DNA of 64,000 nt, taken from a bacterium. Its GTDB lineage: Bacteria; Chloroflexota; Anaerolineae; Caldilineales; Caldilineaceae. The notes beneath the pieces were generated by a model. That model did no database searches. It saw only the letters and a program-made list of their open reading frames with translations, and was not told the origin of the DNA. The number at the start of each line of letters is the position of its first letter. Positions within the stretch are counted from its first letter, which is position 1. The stretch is taken from contig WGMT01000058.1 in NCBI GenBank assembly GCA_016124945.1, forward strand, positions 105,782 through 169,781, in the 5' to 3' direction. Shown here piece by piece: positions 8,214-16,620 of the stretch. The position numbers and the translations under genes are program-made.

Positions 8214-8293
8214 GATCCACAGATTACACGGATGAAAAGGATTTCAGAGGATTTTTCTTCTCCGAATCCTTTCATCCGTGTAATCTGTGGATC
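8214..8293. repeat. Fold-back hairpin of the ATCCACAGATT family
   Basis: The left arm 8214-8240 and right arm 8268-8293 are complementary over 26 bp, with one extra A on the left; the arms begin GATCCACAGATTACACGG. The loop contains the GGATTT words found in the other family members. The element sits between the divergent lipoprotein and regulator genes, ending about 20 bases before the operator at 8314. No coding potential was seen from 8107 to 8371. Confidence 0.85.
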
Positions 8294-8313
8294 ATTTTCA
8301 TTCCCCTCTTGAC

Positions 8314-8362
8314 TTTTCTCATTATTGATAATAAGCTGAATGCGTTATCAATAATGAGAAAA
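8314..8362 (+). promoter_or_regulatory. 18-bp perfect inverted repeat operator
   Basis: TTTTCTCATTATTGATAA (8314-8331) is repeated as its exact complement at 8345-8362, with a 13-base spacer. The right half runs into the ribosome-binding region (AGAAAAGG) of the HTH gene. A TTGACT word at 8310-8315 may be the -35 box. The position predicts autoregulation by the protein encoded immediately downstream. Confidence 0.8.
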
Positions 8363-8371
8363 GGTGCTGCA

Positions 8372-8932
8372 ATGACAGAAAATAAACTTGATCTCATCTT
8401 CCATCCTATCCGCATCCGGCTGATGACCGAACTATCCGGCCGACGCATGACGACGGCGCAGTTGCGCGAAGCCATGCCCGATGTGGCGCAGGCCACACTT
8501 TACCGTCACGTGAAGCGGCTGCTCGGCGGCGGCATGATCGAAGTGGTGGACGAGCAGGTGGTGAATGGGGCCACGGAGCGCACTTACGCCCTGATCCCCG
8601 GCCAGGACAGCCTCACCGACGCCGATCTGCAAGGGTTGACGGCAGACGAGCACGTGCACAACTTTTCGCTCTTTTCCACGCTGCTCATTGACGCTTTCCA
8701 ACGCTATGTGGAACAGGCCGATCTCAACGCCCTCATCGCCGACGGCCTGAGCTACAACCGCGCCGTCATCTACCTGGATGATGCTGAACGGGTGGCGTTT
8801 CAGCAGCAGGTGGTGGCGCTGTTACGCAGCGTCATGTCCAATCCGCCGTCCCCGGCGCGGCGGCGCTATACGCTGGCCTCTATCGTGATCCCCGACGAAA
8901 GGAACAAATCTGATGAATCTGGTAACGACTGA
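8372..8932 (+). CDS. ArsR-like winged-helix transcriptional regulator
   Basis: 186 residues from the ATG at 8372, chosen because AGAAAAGG lies seven bases upstream; an ATG at 8354 would sit inside the operator. The N-terminal 90 residues form a winged helix of the ArsR/HTH_20 kind: HPIRIRLMTEL, TTAQLREAMPDVAQATLYRHVKRL as the recognition helices, then GGMIEVVDEQVVNGATERTYAL as the wing. The C-terminal half, helical and rich in acidic residues, is probably a ligand or dimer domain. No metal-binding cysteine pair is seen, so a metal sensor is unlikely. It overlaps the following hydrolase by 20 bases, so the two are translationally coupled and the hydrolase substrate may be the effector. Confidence 0.8.
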   Translation: MTENKLDLIFHPIRIRLMTELSGRRMTTAQLREAMPDVAQATLYRHVKRLLGGGMIEVVDEQVVNGATERTYALIPGQDSLTDADLQGLTADEHVHNFSLFSTLLIDAFQRYVEQADLNALIADGLSYNRAVIYLDDAERVAFQQQVVALLRSVMSNPPSPARRRYTLASIVIPDERNKSDESGND

Positions 8933-9704
8933 AACAGGACCGAAAGACGCGCCCACCATTCTCTTTTTGCATGGGATGGGCGTGAGCAGTTGGATGTGGA
9001 CAGAACAGGTGGAAGCCCTATCGGATCGCTATCACTGCGTCACGGTGGACCTGCCTGGCAACGGTGAAAGCTACCAGCAGACGTGGACGTCAATGTCCGA
9101 TACGGCAGCGCAGGTAGCGGACGTGATCCGCTTGCTGGGGACTGGTCAACGCGCGCATGTGGTGGGCCTGTCGCTGGGCGGATACACGGCGCTGCGTCTG
9201 CTGGCCGAACATCCCGACGTGGTGCTTTCGACGTTGGTGAGCGGGGTGACAGTGCGTCCACTGTCGCGTTTTTACAAGATGCTGACGCCGTTGATGGCGG
9301 GCATGTACCAGTGGGATTTTCTGATCAACCTGTCGGCGAAGATGATGCAGTTGCCCGACGAGGCGGCTGTCCTCTTCAAACGGGACACCAAGCGGCTTAG
9401 CAAAGAGACGACGGAACGCGTCTATGCCGAGGTGATGGATTTTCAACTGCCTCCTGCGTTGAAATCGCGTACCCAGCCGATCCTGGCAGTGGCGGGCGAC
9501 AAAGAGACCCGCCCCATCCTCGACAGCCTGGGCGATTTTCTCACTCTACCCACGGCGGCGACGGCGATTGCGCCCAATGCCCACCACGCCTGGAACGGTG
9601 AACATCCGCAACTCTTCTCCGACATGATCGCGACGTGGATCGAAGGGCGTCCGCTGCCGGCGGCGTTGCAGGTGCAGTCTGCTTTGGCCAAGATGGCTGC
9701 CTAA
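8913..9704 (+). CDS. Alpha/beta hydrolase
   Basis: A 263-residue single-domain hydrolase. The oxyanion motif is LFLHGMG near residue 20. The nucleophile elbow is GLSLGG with serine near residue 86, and the C-terminal histidine lies in NAHHAWN near 230. DLPGNGES follows the second strand. The acid residue is probably the aspartate in AVAGDKETRP. There is no signal peptide, so it acts in the cytoplasm on a small ester, lactone or similar compound. Its start overlaps the end of the regulator gene, with GAAAGGA upstream, so it belongs to the autoregulated two-gene operon. Confidence 0.8.
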   Translation: MNLVTTETGPKDAPTILFLHGMGVSSWMWTEQVEALSDRYHCVTVDLPGNGESYQQTWTSMSDTAAQVADVIRLLGTGQRAHVVGLSLGGYTALRLLAEHPDVVLSTLVSGVTVRPLSRFYKMLTPLMAGMYQWDFLINLSAKMMQLPDEAAVLFKRDTKRLSKETTERVYAEVMDFQLPPALKSRTQPILAVAGDKETRPILDSLGDFLTLPTAATAIAPNAHHAWNGEHPQLFSDMIATWIEGRPLPAALQVQSALAKMAA

Positions 9705-9834
9705 GCGTGGGAACATGAATGCCATTCGGAATCACTGAGACTGTAAGCAGCCTACTCGCAATTGGGCGGTATGGTGGGTATACTGGTTTGACCAATCCCA
9801 TTGTTCAATTCACCGTACGCGAAAGGAAACCATC

Positions 9835-10227
9835 ATGGCTTCGATTCCCAGCAGCCACGAAGATATTTTCAAGAAGAAGTCGTTTGCCCACATTGCCACC
9901 GTCGGCGAAAACGGCATCCCGCAGGTGACGCCGGTGTGGATCGACTACGACGGTGAGCACATCCTCTTTAACACCGCTCGAGGACGTGTCAAGGATCGCA
10001 AACTCAAGGCCAACCCCACCATCGCCCTTAGCGTGCAAGATCCCGACAATCCCTACCGCTACGTCGGTTTGCAGGGCAAGGTGGTGGGCGACACTGAGGA
10101 AGGGGCCGAAGCGCACATCAACGCCCTCTCGCACAAGTACAATGGTCGCGACTACCCCAATTTGCAGGAAGGCGAAGTACGCGTCATCTACAAAATCCAA
10201 CCCGAGAAAGTGTGGACGATGGGTTGA
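9835..10227 (+). CDS. PPOX-class (F420/FMN-dependent) flavin reductase-like protein
   Basis: A 130-residue split-barrel protein of the pyridoxamine-phosphate-oxidase superfamily. The order of motifs fits the F420-dependent PPOX group: FAHIATVGENGIPQVTPVW, an ILFNTARGRVKDRKLKANP phosphate-contacting segment, SVQDPDNPYRYVGLQGKV, and EGAEAHINALSHKY. These proteins bind FMN or F420 and reduce or oxidise small molecules; the substrate is unknown. The length is normal for the family. The start follows CGAAAGGAAACC. It stands alone, 28 bases before the YwiC-like gene on the same strand. Confidence 0.85.
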   Translation: MASIPSSHEDIFKKKSFAHIATVGENGIPQVTPVWIDYDGEHILFNTARGRVKDRKLKANPTIALSVQDPDNPYRYVGLQGKVVGDTEEGAEAHINALSHKYNGRDYPNLQEGEVRVIYKIQPEKVWTMG

Positions 10228-10254
10228 TAGGCTTCTGCATGGTAAAATAATGCC

Positions 10255-11094
10255 ATGCACACAGACCACGACCTCCGATCCAAAACTCAGGGTGCAAATG
10301 TACATCCCCCTGCCGCCCGTGTTTCCTGGCGCCATGTTGCGTTGCCGGTGGAACACGGCGGCTGGGGCTTTTTGTTGGAGCCGATCTTGTTGGGCCTGCT
10401 GTTGGTGCCGACACCGGCGGCCGCGCTGGTGGCATTGTCGATGACGGCGGCCTTTTTGCTGCGCCAGCCTGTGAAGATTCTCCTTGTGGATCTGCGCCGT
10501 GGTCGTACTTTTGCGCGGACACGCTTGGCGTGGCGTTTTGCTTCTCTCTATACCGTCCTTGCGGCGATTGGTGTCGGTTTCACGCTCTATCTTGCCGGCG
10601 GCGACTGGTTGTTGCCTCCGCTGTTGGCGCTTCCCTTTGGCCTGATCTTTCTCTATTATGATTTTTCACAGCCGGGGCGCACATGGCAGGCAGAATTGAC
10701 CGCGCCGGTTGCACTGGCGTCGGGTGTGGCCGGCATGGCGTTGATCGATGGCTGGTATTTGGGGCCGAGTCTGGCGCTGTGGGCGCTGTTGGCGGCGCGG
10801 TCGGTGCCGTCGATCCTCTACGTGCGCGCCCGTTTGCGCCTGGATCGGGGCAAGGAACCGGATCGGATTGTGCCGGTGCTGGCCCACGTCATCGCCATCC
10901 TCACGGTGGCCGAACTGGCACAGTTGAACCTGCTGCCCTGGCTTGCGCTCGCGCCTTTCGTCGTCCTTTTGATTCGCGCCGCGCATGGACTCTCGAAACG
11001 GCGCTGGATGGTCAGCGTGAAGAGCATCGGCTTCACCGAGTTGGGGCTGGGGATCTTCACCGTGCTTGTCGTTTCCATTGGATATTGGATCTAG
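10255..11094 (+). CDS. YwiC-like integral membrane protein
   Basis: A 279-residue polytopic protein with about eight hydrophobic segments. The N-terminal motif HVALPVEHGGWGFLLEPI matches the HEHGxWG signature of the YwiC-like family. The acidic and histidine residues of that motif and YYDFSQPGR, RSVPSILYVRAR and LAHVIA are conserved in similar membrane prenyltransferase-like proteins. The family function is not established. It closely follows the PPOX gene, so the two are possibly cotranscribed. Confidence 0.8.
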   Translation: MHTDHDLRSKTQGANVHPPAARVSWRHVALPVEHGGWGFLLEPILLGLLLVPTPAAALVALSMTAAFLLRQPVKILLVDLRRGRTFARTRLAWRFASLYTVLAAIGVGFTLYLAGGDWLLPPLLALPFGLIFLYYDFSQPGRTWQAELTAPVALASGVAGMALIDGWYLGPSLALWALLAARSVPSILYVRARLRLDRGKEPDRIVPVLAHVIAILTVAELAQLNLLPWLALAPFVVLLIRAAHGLSKRRWMVSVKSIGFTELGLGIFTVLVVSIGYWI

Positions 11095-11139
11095 GCTAAA
11101 TTCTTCCTTTGTGCATCTTCGTATGCCCTCATGGATCCC

Positions 11140-11180
11140 TGCTAACCGCTACCTGCTAACCGCTACCTGCTAACCGCTAA
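11140..11180. repeat. 14-bp direct tandem repeat before the methyltransferase
   Basis: The unit TGCTAACCGCTACC occurs at 11140, 11154 and, imperfectly, at 11168. It is twice a heptamer in length, like the other simple arrays in this window, and ends at the GAAAGGAAAC ribosome site of the next gene. Confidence 0.8.
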
Positions 11181-11194
11181 CGAAAGGAAACTGA

Positions 11195-11857
11195 ATGTCC
11201 ACGCGAACTTATCAAATCGGTGAAGAGTTACACCGTCATCTCATGGAGACGACGGTACGTGATATGGATGTGATGCAACGTCTGCGCGCCCGTACTGCGG
11301 CGATGGCCGAAGGGGGCATGCAGATTTCGCCCGAGCAAGGACAGTTCATGCAGTTCTTGATCAAGGCGATTGGGGCCAAACGCTGCCTGGAGATTGGCAC
11401 CTTCACCGGGTATAGCGCGCTGGTGGTTGCCCTCGCCCTGCCCGAAGATGGTGAGATCATCGCCTGCGATGTCAGCGACGAGTTTACGTCGGTTGGGCGG
11501 CCATTCTGGCTGGAGGCGGGCGTTGCGCACAAGATCGATCTGCGCATCGGGCCGGGGCTGGATTCCTTGCGCACCCTGCTTGACGAGGGACACGCTGCTT
11601 CCTTCGACTTTGCCTTCATCGACGCCGACAAGCCCAACTATCCTCACTACTACGAACTGTGCCTGGAATTGGTGCGTCCTGGTGGTGTAATCGGCATCGA
11701 CAACACGCTGTGGGGCGGTCGCATTGCCGATCTCTCGCACCAGGACGAAAGCACACACATGATCCGCACCCTCAACGAACGCATTCGCAACGACGATCGC
11801 GTAGACATGAGCCTGGTGCCCATCGGCGACGGGTTGATGCTTGCATGCAAACGGTAA
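11195..11857 (+). CDS. SAM-dependent O-methyltransferase (CCoAOMT-like)
   Basis: A 220-residue class I methyltransferase of the caffeoyl-CoA/catechol O-methyltransferase group. The SAM-binding motif I is CLEIGTFTGYSALVVALAL near residue 65. An acidic residue follows (IIACDVSDE). The metal and substrate motif is FAFIDADKPNYPHYYELCLELVRPGGVIGIDNTLWGG near 140-172, with the aspartate and asparagine that bind divalent metal. The length is typical. The acceptor is probably a catechol-like small molecule but cannot be named. It overlaps the start of the downstream transporter, so the two are probably cotranslated. Confidence 0.88.
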   Translation: MSTRTYQIGEELHRHLMETTVRDMDVMQRLRARTAAMAEGGMQISPEQGQFMQFLIKAIGAKRCLEIGTFTGYSALVVALALPEDGEIIACDVSDEFTSVGRPFWLEAGVAHKIDLRIGPGLDSLRTLLDEGHAASFDFAFIDADKPNYPHYYELCLELVRPGGVIGIDNTLWGGRIADLSHQDESTHMIRTLNERIRNDDRVDMSLVPIGDGLMLACKR

Positions 11858-13203
11858 CCACTGCTTCACGCCGCCGGCGCGGCCTCATGGATTGGCAACC
11901 GATGCGCTGGATTTTACGCCTGGACGACGTTGTCCCCGAACGCACCGACGCAGACGTGGAAGCTGAGGTAGAGCGCAACTACCCTTGGAACTTCGCCGTC
12001 AATGTGATCGACGGCGGTTTCTTCTTTTTTGCGCTCAGCTTTGCCTCGTCGAGTACGATTTTGCCGCTCTTTGTGAGCAAACTTTCCGACAACCCGCTGT
12101 TGATCGGTCTGGTAGCGGTGCTGGCGCAGGCCGGCTGGCATCTGCCCCAACTCTTCACCGCGGGGACAATTGAACGCACGGCGCGCAAGAAGCCGTGGGT
12201 GGTGAACCTGGGGCTGATCACCGAGCGCATCCCGGTGATGTTGTGGCCGGTGGCAGCGCTACTGGCGCTGGTTTCGCCGACTGCCGCGTTGCTCCTCTTC
12301 TTCTTCACCTTTGCGCTGCATCAGTTCGGCGCGGGTGTGGTTGCCCCCGCCTGGCAAGACATGATCGCCAACTGCTTTCCCGTCAACCGGCGTGGTCGCT
12401 TCATGGGGATCATGTCTTTTCTGGGGACGGCGGCAGGCGCGGCTGGGGCGATAGTCAGCGGGCAGATTCTGGAACGGCAAGCCTTCCCCTACAACTTCGC
12501 CATTTTGTTTGGGCTGTGTGCGCTCTTCATTTTTCTTAGTTGGATCGCCATCGCCCTGACCCGCGAGCCGGTGCGTGGCGTTGACGCTGATACCATGCAA
12601 GATGTGGACATCCGCCGCAAGCTTGGGCGCATCCTCCGCAGCGACCATCATTTCCGTCGCTTCTTTGTGGCGCGCCTGCTCATTGCCCTGGGATCCATGG
12701 GGCTGGGTTTTGTCACCGTGGCCGCCGTCACCCGCTTTGACCTGCCCGATCAGGTTGTGGGCTACTTCACCGTTGCCCTGCTCGTGGGGCAGACCGCAGG
12801 GAATCTTTTCCTCGGGCTGTTGGCCGACCGTTTCGGCCACAAGCTTTCGTTGGAACTGGGCTGCTGGACGGCGGTGCTGGCCTTCGTCCTGGCCTGGTGG
12901 GCGCCCACAGCAGAATGGTTCTATGTGATCTTCTTCTTACTGGGTGCGTACACTGCCTCCACCATCGTCTCCGGCCTGATGATTGTGATGGAATACGCCG
13001 GCCGCACCAAGCGCCCTACCTACGCCGGCATCACCAACACCGGGCTTGGTGCTGTCAACCTGGTTGCGCCCCTCATCGGCGGCTGGATCGCGTTGACGGG
13101 TTACAATTGGCTCTTCGCCGTCTGCACCGTCATCGCGCTGATGGGGACGCTGCTGTTGCGCTTTGGGGTACAGGATCCGCGGCATATGATTCGTGATTCG
13201 TGA
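11845..13203 (+). CDS. Major facilitator superfamily transporter
   Basis: About 452 residues from the ATG at 11845, which overlaps the methyltransferase by 13 bases; an ATG at 11887 is an alternative. About 40 cytoplasmic residues precede eleven or twelve hydrophobic segments. The loop NRRGRFMGIMSFLGT and, in the second half, LADRFGHKLSLELG resemble the MFS loop signatures. Pairing with an O-methyltransferase suggests export of a methylated metabolite, which is inference. The final residues MIRDS are encoded by the first GATTCGT heptamers of the downstream repeat array, so the true C-terminus has been extended or replaced. Confidence 0.85.
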   Translation: MQTVTTASRRRRGLMDWQPMRWILRLDDVVPERTDADVEAEVERNYPWNFAVNVIDGGFFFFALSFASSSTILPLFVSKLSDNPLLIGLVAVLAQAGWHLPQLFTAGTIERTARKKPWVVNLGLITERIPVMLWPVAALLALVSPTAALLLFFFTFALHQFGAGVVAPAWQDMIANCFPVNRRGRFMGIMSFLGTAAGAAGAIVSGQILERQAFPYNFAILFGLCALFIFLSWIAIALTREPVRGVDADTMQDVDIRRKLGRILRSDHHFRRFFVARLLIALGSMGLGFVTVAAVTRFDLPDQVVGYFTVALLVGQTAGNLFLGLLADRFGHKLSLELGCWTAVLAFVLAWWAPTAEWFYVIFFLLGAYTASTIVSGLMIVMEYAGRTKRPTYAGITNTGLGAVNLVAPLIGGWIALTGYNWLFAVCTVIALMGTLLLRFGVQDPRHMIRDS

Positions 13204-13403
13204 TTCGTGTTGCGTGGGCAGAAAAAATTGCTGCTTGATTAGACGCTTGCCAATGTGCAAGTTTGCAGGTGACAGCCAACAATCGTTCACGAATCACGAA
13301 TCACGAATCACGAATCACGAATCACGAATCACGAATCACGAATCACGAATCACGAATCACGAATCACGAATCACGAATCACGAATCACGAATCACGAATC
13401 ACG
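13188..13403. repeat. Inverted heptamer array (GATTCGT / ACGAATC)
   Basis: Three GATTCGT copies (13188-13209) overlap the MFS stop codon. On the other side of an 80-base spacer is a perfect array of sixteen GAATCAC heptamers (13291-13402), the reverse complement of the first set. The array ends ten bases before the ATG of the next gene. The two sets can pair into a long hairpin, and the large array may vary in copy number. Confidence 0.95.
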
Positions 13404-13412
13404 GGATAACCC

Positions 13413-14315
13413 ATGACCATACTTCAAGATTTCTACTGCACCGAACTTGCTCGTTCCAGCGAGGAACAATTGGCCGGTTCCTCCGCCGAGTTGACCACCG
13501 TCTGGCTGGCGTTGGAACTGCCGCAGGCATGGGGCGGTAAGGCGCTGGCCGAATGTGATCTGCCCGCCGCTGTCAAGGATCGGCTCAAGGAATGGCAGAA
13601 GCATGTGCCGGGCGCGCGGGTGCAATTCATTAAACAGAGTGCCCACTTTGCCGCCGACGGCATCCTCTTCTTCGTGGCACTGGCTACGGACGACGATCCT
13701 CGTCTTTATCGGTTTGTGTTACAAGATTACGCCGATCTGCTCAATCTCGATTTGGCGGCATTGGTGGCCCGTGATTCGGCTTTTGAGGCACAACGTAGCG
13801 ACGAACCCATCTTTCTTGTCTGCACGAATGGCAAGCGCGACCGCTGCTGCGCCAAGTGGGGCTTGCCGCTCTACCGTCACATGGCTGCGGCGGCGCCCGA
13901 ACATGTCTGGCAGACGACCCACATCGGCGGCCATCGCTTTGCACCGACCCTCGTCTGCCTGCCCGAATCTGTGACCTACGGTTGGCTCGATCTCGAAGAT
14001 GCCGAACCGTTGATTGACGCTCATCAACGTGGCGATCTCTACCGCCTCGACCGTTACCGAGGACGTTCCACCTACGCCGCGCCGGTGCAGGTGGCCGAAA
14101 CCTTCCTGCGCGCCGAAACAGGTGTCTTTGCGCTGGGGGCTTACCGTTTCGTCGCCCAATCCGAAGACGGCTCCGGCCTGACCGTCGAGTTCGCCGACGC
14201 CGACGGCAGTGCCAGACACAGCGTTGTCGTCGAAGGCTACTTGTCGTCTTTTGCCAATCCCAACAGTTGCGCCAAAACCGAAGGTGAACCGGCAATGCAG
14301 TATCGGCGGAAGTGA
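13413..14315 (+). CDS. Sucrase/ferredoxin-like (Suc_Fer) thioredoxin-fold iron-sulfur protein
   Basis: A 300-residue protein. The family signature LVCTNGKRDRCCAKWGLPLYRHM (near 137) provides three cysteines, and HIGGHRFAPTLVCLP (near 170) provides histidines and a further cysteine. These are the [2Fe-2S] ligands in related Suc_Fer/AIM32 proteins, which have a thioredoxin-like ferredoxin domain. A further small basic C-terminal domain ends the chain. It probably transfers electrons in an unknown pathway. The start ATG lies directly after the heptamer array, and its ribosome site (GGGATAA) is weak, so translation may depend on whether the array folds. Confidence 0.85.
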   Translation: MTILQDFYCTELARSSEEQLAGSSAELTTVWLALELPQAWGGKALAECDLPAAVKDRLKEWQKHVPGARVQFIKQSAHFAADGILFFVALATDDDPRLYRFVLQDYADLLNLDLAALVARDSAFEAQRSDEPIFLVCTNGKRDRCCAKWGLPLYRHMAAAAPEHVWQTTHIGGHRFAPTLVCLPESVTYGWLDLEDAEPLIDAHQRGDLYRLDRYRGRSTYAAPVQVAETFLRAETGVFALGAYRFVAQSEDGSGLTVEFADADGSARHSVVVEGYLSSFANPNSCAKTEGEPAMQYRRK

Positions 14316-14348
14316 AGGCATACGATTGACAATTTTTTAATTTACGAG

Positions 14349-14367
14349 TTTCGATTGTTAATCGAAA
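14349..14367. promoter_or_regulatory. Inverted repeat operator-like site
   Basis: TTTCGATT-gtt-AATCGAAA is a perfect 8-bp dyad about 20 bases after a TTGACA word (14326-14331). It could be an operator for the long leader of the downstream binding-protein gene. No clear -10 box at standard spacing was found. Confidence 0.45.
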
Positions 14368-14520
14368 GTTATAGTTAACCGCGCTTAACTCTCCGCTTTA
14401 AGACACTGTACCTCTGCTTTTGGCCTCACCGCACAGAACTACGGCTGTTTGGGGGCTTGATCTCTGTTGAAGCGGTTAAGCTGCTGTGATATGGTAACAA
14501 ACGTTAACTGTCTTCACCGG

Positions 14521-14544
14521 CAACGCCCTCACGTGAGGGCGTTG
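14521..14544. promoter_or_regulatory. 24-bp perfect palindrome in the leader of the iron-type SBP gene
   Basis: The arms CAACGCCCTCAC and GTGAGGGCGTTG are perfectly self-complementary, with a central TCACGTGA. The palindrome lies 67 bases before the gene start. It could be an operator, or a hairpin in the mRNA leader; no T run follows, so it is not a plain terminator. The core resembles the centre of parS but the flanks do not. Confidence 0.6.
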
Positions 14545-14610
14545 CTGTTGTTACGCCAAATTGTTGTCACGCCAAGTTTTTATCAAGCTAAATTGGGAAA
14601 AGGAGAAATC

Positions 14611-15672
14611 ATGTTTCGTAGAAATGGATTGGCCTTGGCGCTTACCCTGGTCACCGCGTTGTTGATCGCTGGTTGTCAGCCGATTGCATTGCCGACGCCC
14701 GCCGCGGAAGATGCACCCCAGGAAGGGGCTGTGTCGGTGGAAGAAGACAACCTGGTGATCTACTCAGGCCGCAATGAAAACCTGGTTGGGCCCTTGCTCG
14801 AACAGTTCCAGGCGGATACGGGGATCACGGTTGAAGTTCGGTATGGGGATACTGCCGAGATGGCGGCGACCATCCTTGAAGAAGGACAGAACTCGCCTGC
14901 TGATGTCTTCTTTGGTCAGGATGCCGGTGCATTGGGCGCGTTGGAACAGGCCGGGCGCTTCCAGTCCCTGCCCGAAGACGTGCTCGAACTGGTCGATCCC
15001 CGCTTCCGCAGCGACGAAGGCCAGTGGATCGGCGTCAGCGGACGCGCCCGTGTCTTTGCTTACAACAGCGAGAATGTGGGGGAAGACGAACTACCTGTGT
15101 CGATTTGGGATCTCACCGACCCCGCCTGGCAAGGACGTGTGGGTTGGGCGCCCACCAATGGCAGCTTCCAGTCTTTTGTCACGGCGCTGCGTGTGCTCGA
15201 AGGTGAAGAACGGGCCCGGGAGTGGCTCGAAGCCATGATCGCCAACGATGTGCAGATCTACTCTGGCAACACCCAGATCGTCGAAGCTGTGGGTCGTGGC
15301 GAAATCGACCTGGGCCTGACGAATCACTATTACCTCTACCGCTTCCTAGCCGAAGATCCCAACTTCCCGGTGGTAAACTACTACCCACCATCGGGTGGCG
15401 CTGAATCGATGGTCAACGTGGCCGGTGTGGGGATCCTCGACACCGCCAACAGCCCGGTGTCGGCGCTCTCTTTTGTGCGCTACTTACTCTCGGACACGGC
15501 TGAGCAGTACTTTGCCGATCAGACGGTGGAATATCCGCTGGCGGGTGAGGTGACGATCAACGAACGTCTGACCCCACTCTCCGAAATCAATATTCCCGAC
15601 ATCGATCTTTCGGATCTGGCCGACTTGGAAGGGACGCTCCAACTGTTGCAGGATGTCGGCGCGTTGGATTAA
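14611..15672 (+). CDS. Iron(III)-type ABC transporter substrate-binding lipoprotein
   Basis: 353 residues from the ATG at 14611, with AAGGAG upstream. The signal ALTLVTALLIAGC ends in a lipobox, followed by an acidic linker. The mature part, beginning NLVIYSGRNENLVGPLLEQFQADTGI, is the type II periplasmic-binding fold of the FbpA/FutA iron family. GQDAGALGALEQAGRF, WIGVSGRARVFAYN and LGLTNHYYLYRF are conserved, the last giving the double tyrosine that coordinates ferric iron. The length fits. No permease or ATPase gene is adjacent, so it is an orphan binding protein whose transporter must lie elsewhere. The 295-base leader with two dyads suggests regulated expression. Confidence 0.88.
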   Translation: MFRRNGLALALTLVTALLIAGCQPIALPTPAAEDAPQEGAVSVEEDNLVIYSGRNENLVGPLLEQFQADTGITVEVRYGDTAEMAATILEEGQNSPADVFFGQDAGALGALEQAGRFQSLPEDVLELVDPRFRSDEGQWIGVSGRARVFAYNSENVGEDELPVSIWDLTDPAWQGRVGWAPTNGSFQSFVTALRVLEGEERAREWLEAMIANDVQIYSGNTQIVEAVGRGEIDLGLTNHYYLYRFLAEDPNFPVVNYYPPSGGAESMVNVAGVGILDTANSPVSALSFVRYLLSDTAEQYFADQTVEYPLAGEVTINERLTPLSEINIPDIDLSDLADLEGTLQLLQDVGALD

Positions 15673-15674
15673 GT

Positions 15675-15770
15675 AGGTGATTGGTGATTAGAGATTGGTG
15701 ATTAGGGAGAAGCGATGATGGGATGACGGGATGATGATCGTCGATGATCATCATCCCATCATCGCTTCTC
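15675..15770. repeat. Nested heptamer and GATGAT hairpin array
   Basis: GGTGATT words begin three bases after the SBP stop codon. The perfect 20-bp stem GAGAAGCGATGATGGGATGA (15707-15726) pairs with 15751-15770, and further GATGATC words pair inside it. It lies between converging genes and probably terminates transcription from both sides. Confidence 0.9.
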
Positions 15771-15813
15771 ATACCGATATGGAAGACTTAAGGTTTCGCC
15801 TACTTGCCGTTGC

Positions 15814-16491
15814 TCAACGACACTCGTAGCTGCTCTCTGTCTTGATCTCTATGGCGCGACGGGGGGTACCCTCGATGTACTCGACATCGACGCAGGCGCC
15901 GATACGGAAGCGTCCTTCTGCTTGGGCAAAGAAGGTATTGCGTGTGGTGACGTACTCAATGCCGCCAATCGTCCACTCGCCGATGAGACCTCGGCTCGGC
16001 ATGGCATCGATGCGAGCGTAGAGCCAGCGATCCTCTCCATCGCCGTCTCTGTCTCTTTGACCGCTTTGGTGTCTTTCGGTGTTGCTCGGTCGACTGACGC
16101 TAGATGACACGCTGTCGCCTGTGCCGGTGTTCTGGTCGGTGGTGCTGTTTCGGCAATAGTAGGCCGGTTCGCTGTCAATTTCTTCGGCGATCTGCCCACC
16201 GAAGGCATTGATCCGATAGTCCACACGTACACAGGTTCCCACAACAAGTCTTCCTTCCACCGCATCAAACTCGGTACGCCGATTCGTGGCGAACTGCTTA
16301 CCCGAAATTGTCCAGATCCCAAACAGTCGTCCTTGTGTTGGTGCATCCTCGATGATGCCGATCCATAAGCGGTCTGCCGTCTGTGCCTGAAGTGTTTGCG
16401 GAGAAAGTACTGTCGGCGCCACAAGGAACCCAAGTGCCAATACAAACATGACAGCTTTGGCTTTTGACAGCCGGTTGAATCTGTAAAACAT
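15814..16491 (-). CDS. Secreted protein with two DUF5666-like repeats
   Basis: A 225-residue protein with a signal peptide (MFVLALGFLVAPTVLS, cleavage probably after AQA near 37). Two similar units of about 75 residues follow, at 41-115 and 150-225. Each has the phrases LWIGIIEDAP/LYARIDAMP, GxW-TI-G, a T-R-T/N segment, and EGRxxxGxCVxVxY, ending in a Cys. This is the DUF5666-like beta-barrel repeat pattern. The units are joined by a Ser/Asp/Arg-rich linker. It is probably extracytoplasmic; no function is known. The start has AAAGGG upstream. The repeat internal to the protein suggests duplication. Confidence 0.65.
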   Translation of the reverse strand: MFYRFNRLSKAKAVMFVLALGFLVAPTVLSPQTLQAQTADRLWIGIIEDAPTQGRLFGIWTISGKQFATNRRTEFDAVEGRLVVGTCVRVDYRINAFGGQIAEEIDSEPAYYCRNSTTDQNTGTGDSVSSSVSRPSNTERHQSGQRDRDGDGEDRWLYARIDAMPSRGLIGEWTIGGIEYVTTRNTFFAQAEGRFRIGACVDVEYIEGTPRRAIEIKTESSYECR

Positions 16492-16620
16492 GGTAAAACC
16501 CTTTTGATATAGATCAAGTGCGCCATCTTGTTTGTGAACAAATGCCAGCGCGACTGCTGGTGGGCGACACCTGTTGTTGACTGTTTATCGCTATTGGCTT
16601 TTCGGCTCGACCAACGGCAG

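Noticed and set aside
11659..11844. Upstream extension of the MFS protein
   Set aside because: It lies inside the methyltransferase gene in another frame, is His/Arg-rich and has no membrane features.
13291..13402. CRISPR array
   Set aside because: Sixteen identical heptamers with no spacers; not a repeat-spacer structure and no cas genes.
14521..14544. parS site
   Set aside because: Central TCACGTGA fits, but the outer bases (CCC/GGG) differ from the parS consensus, and it is far from parAB.
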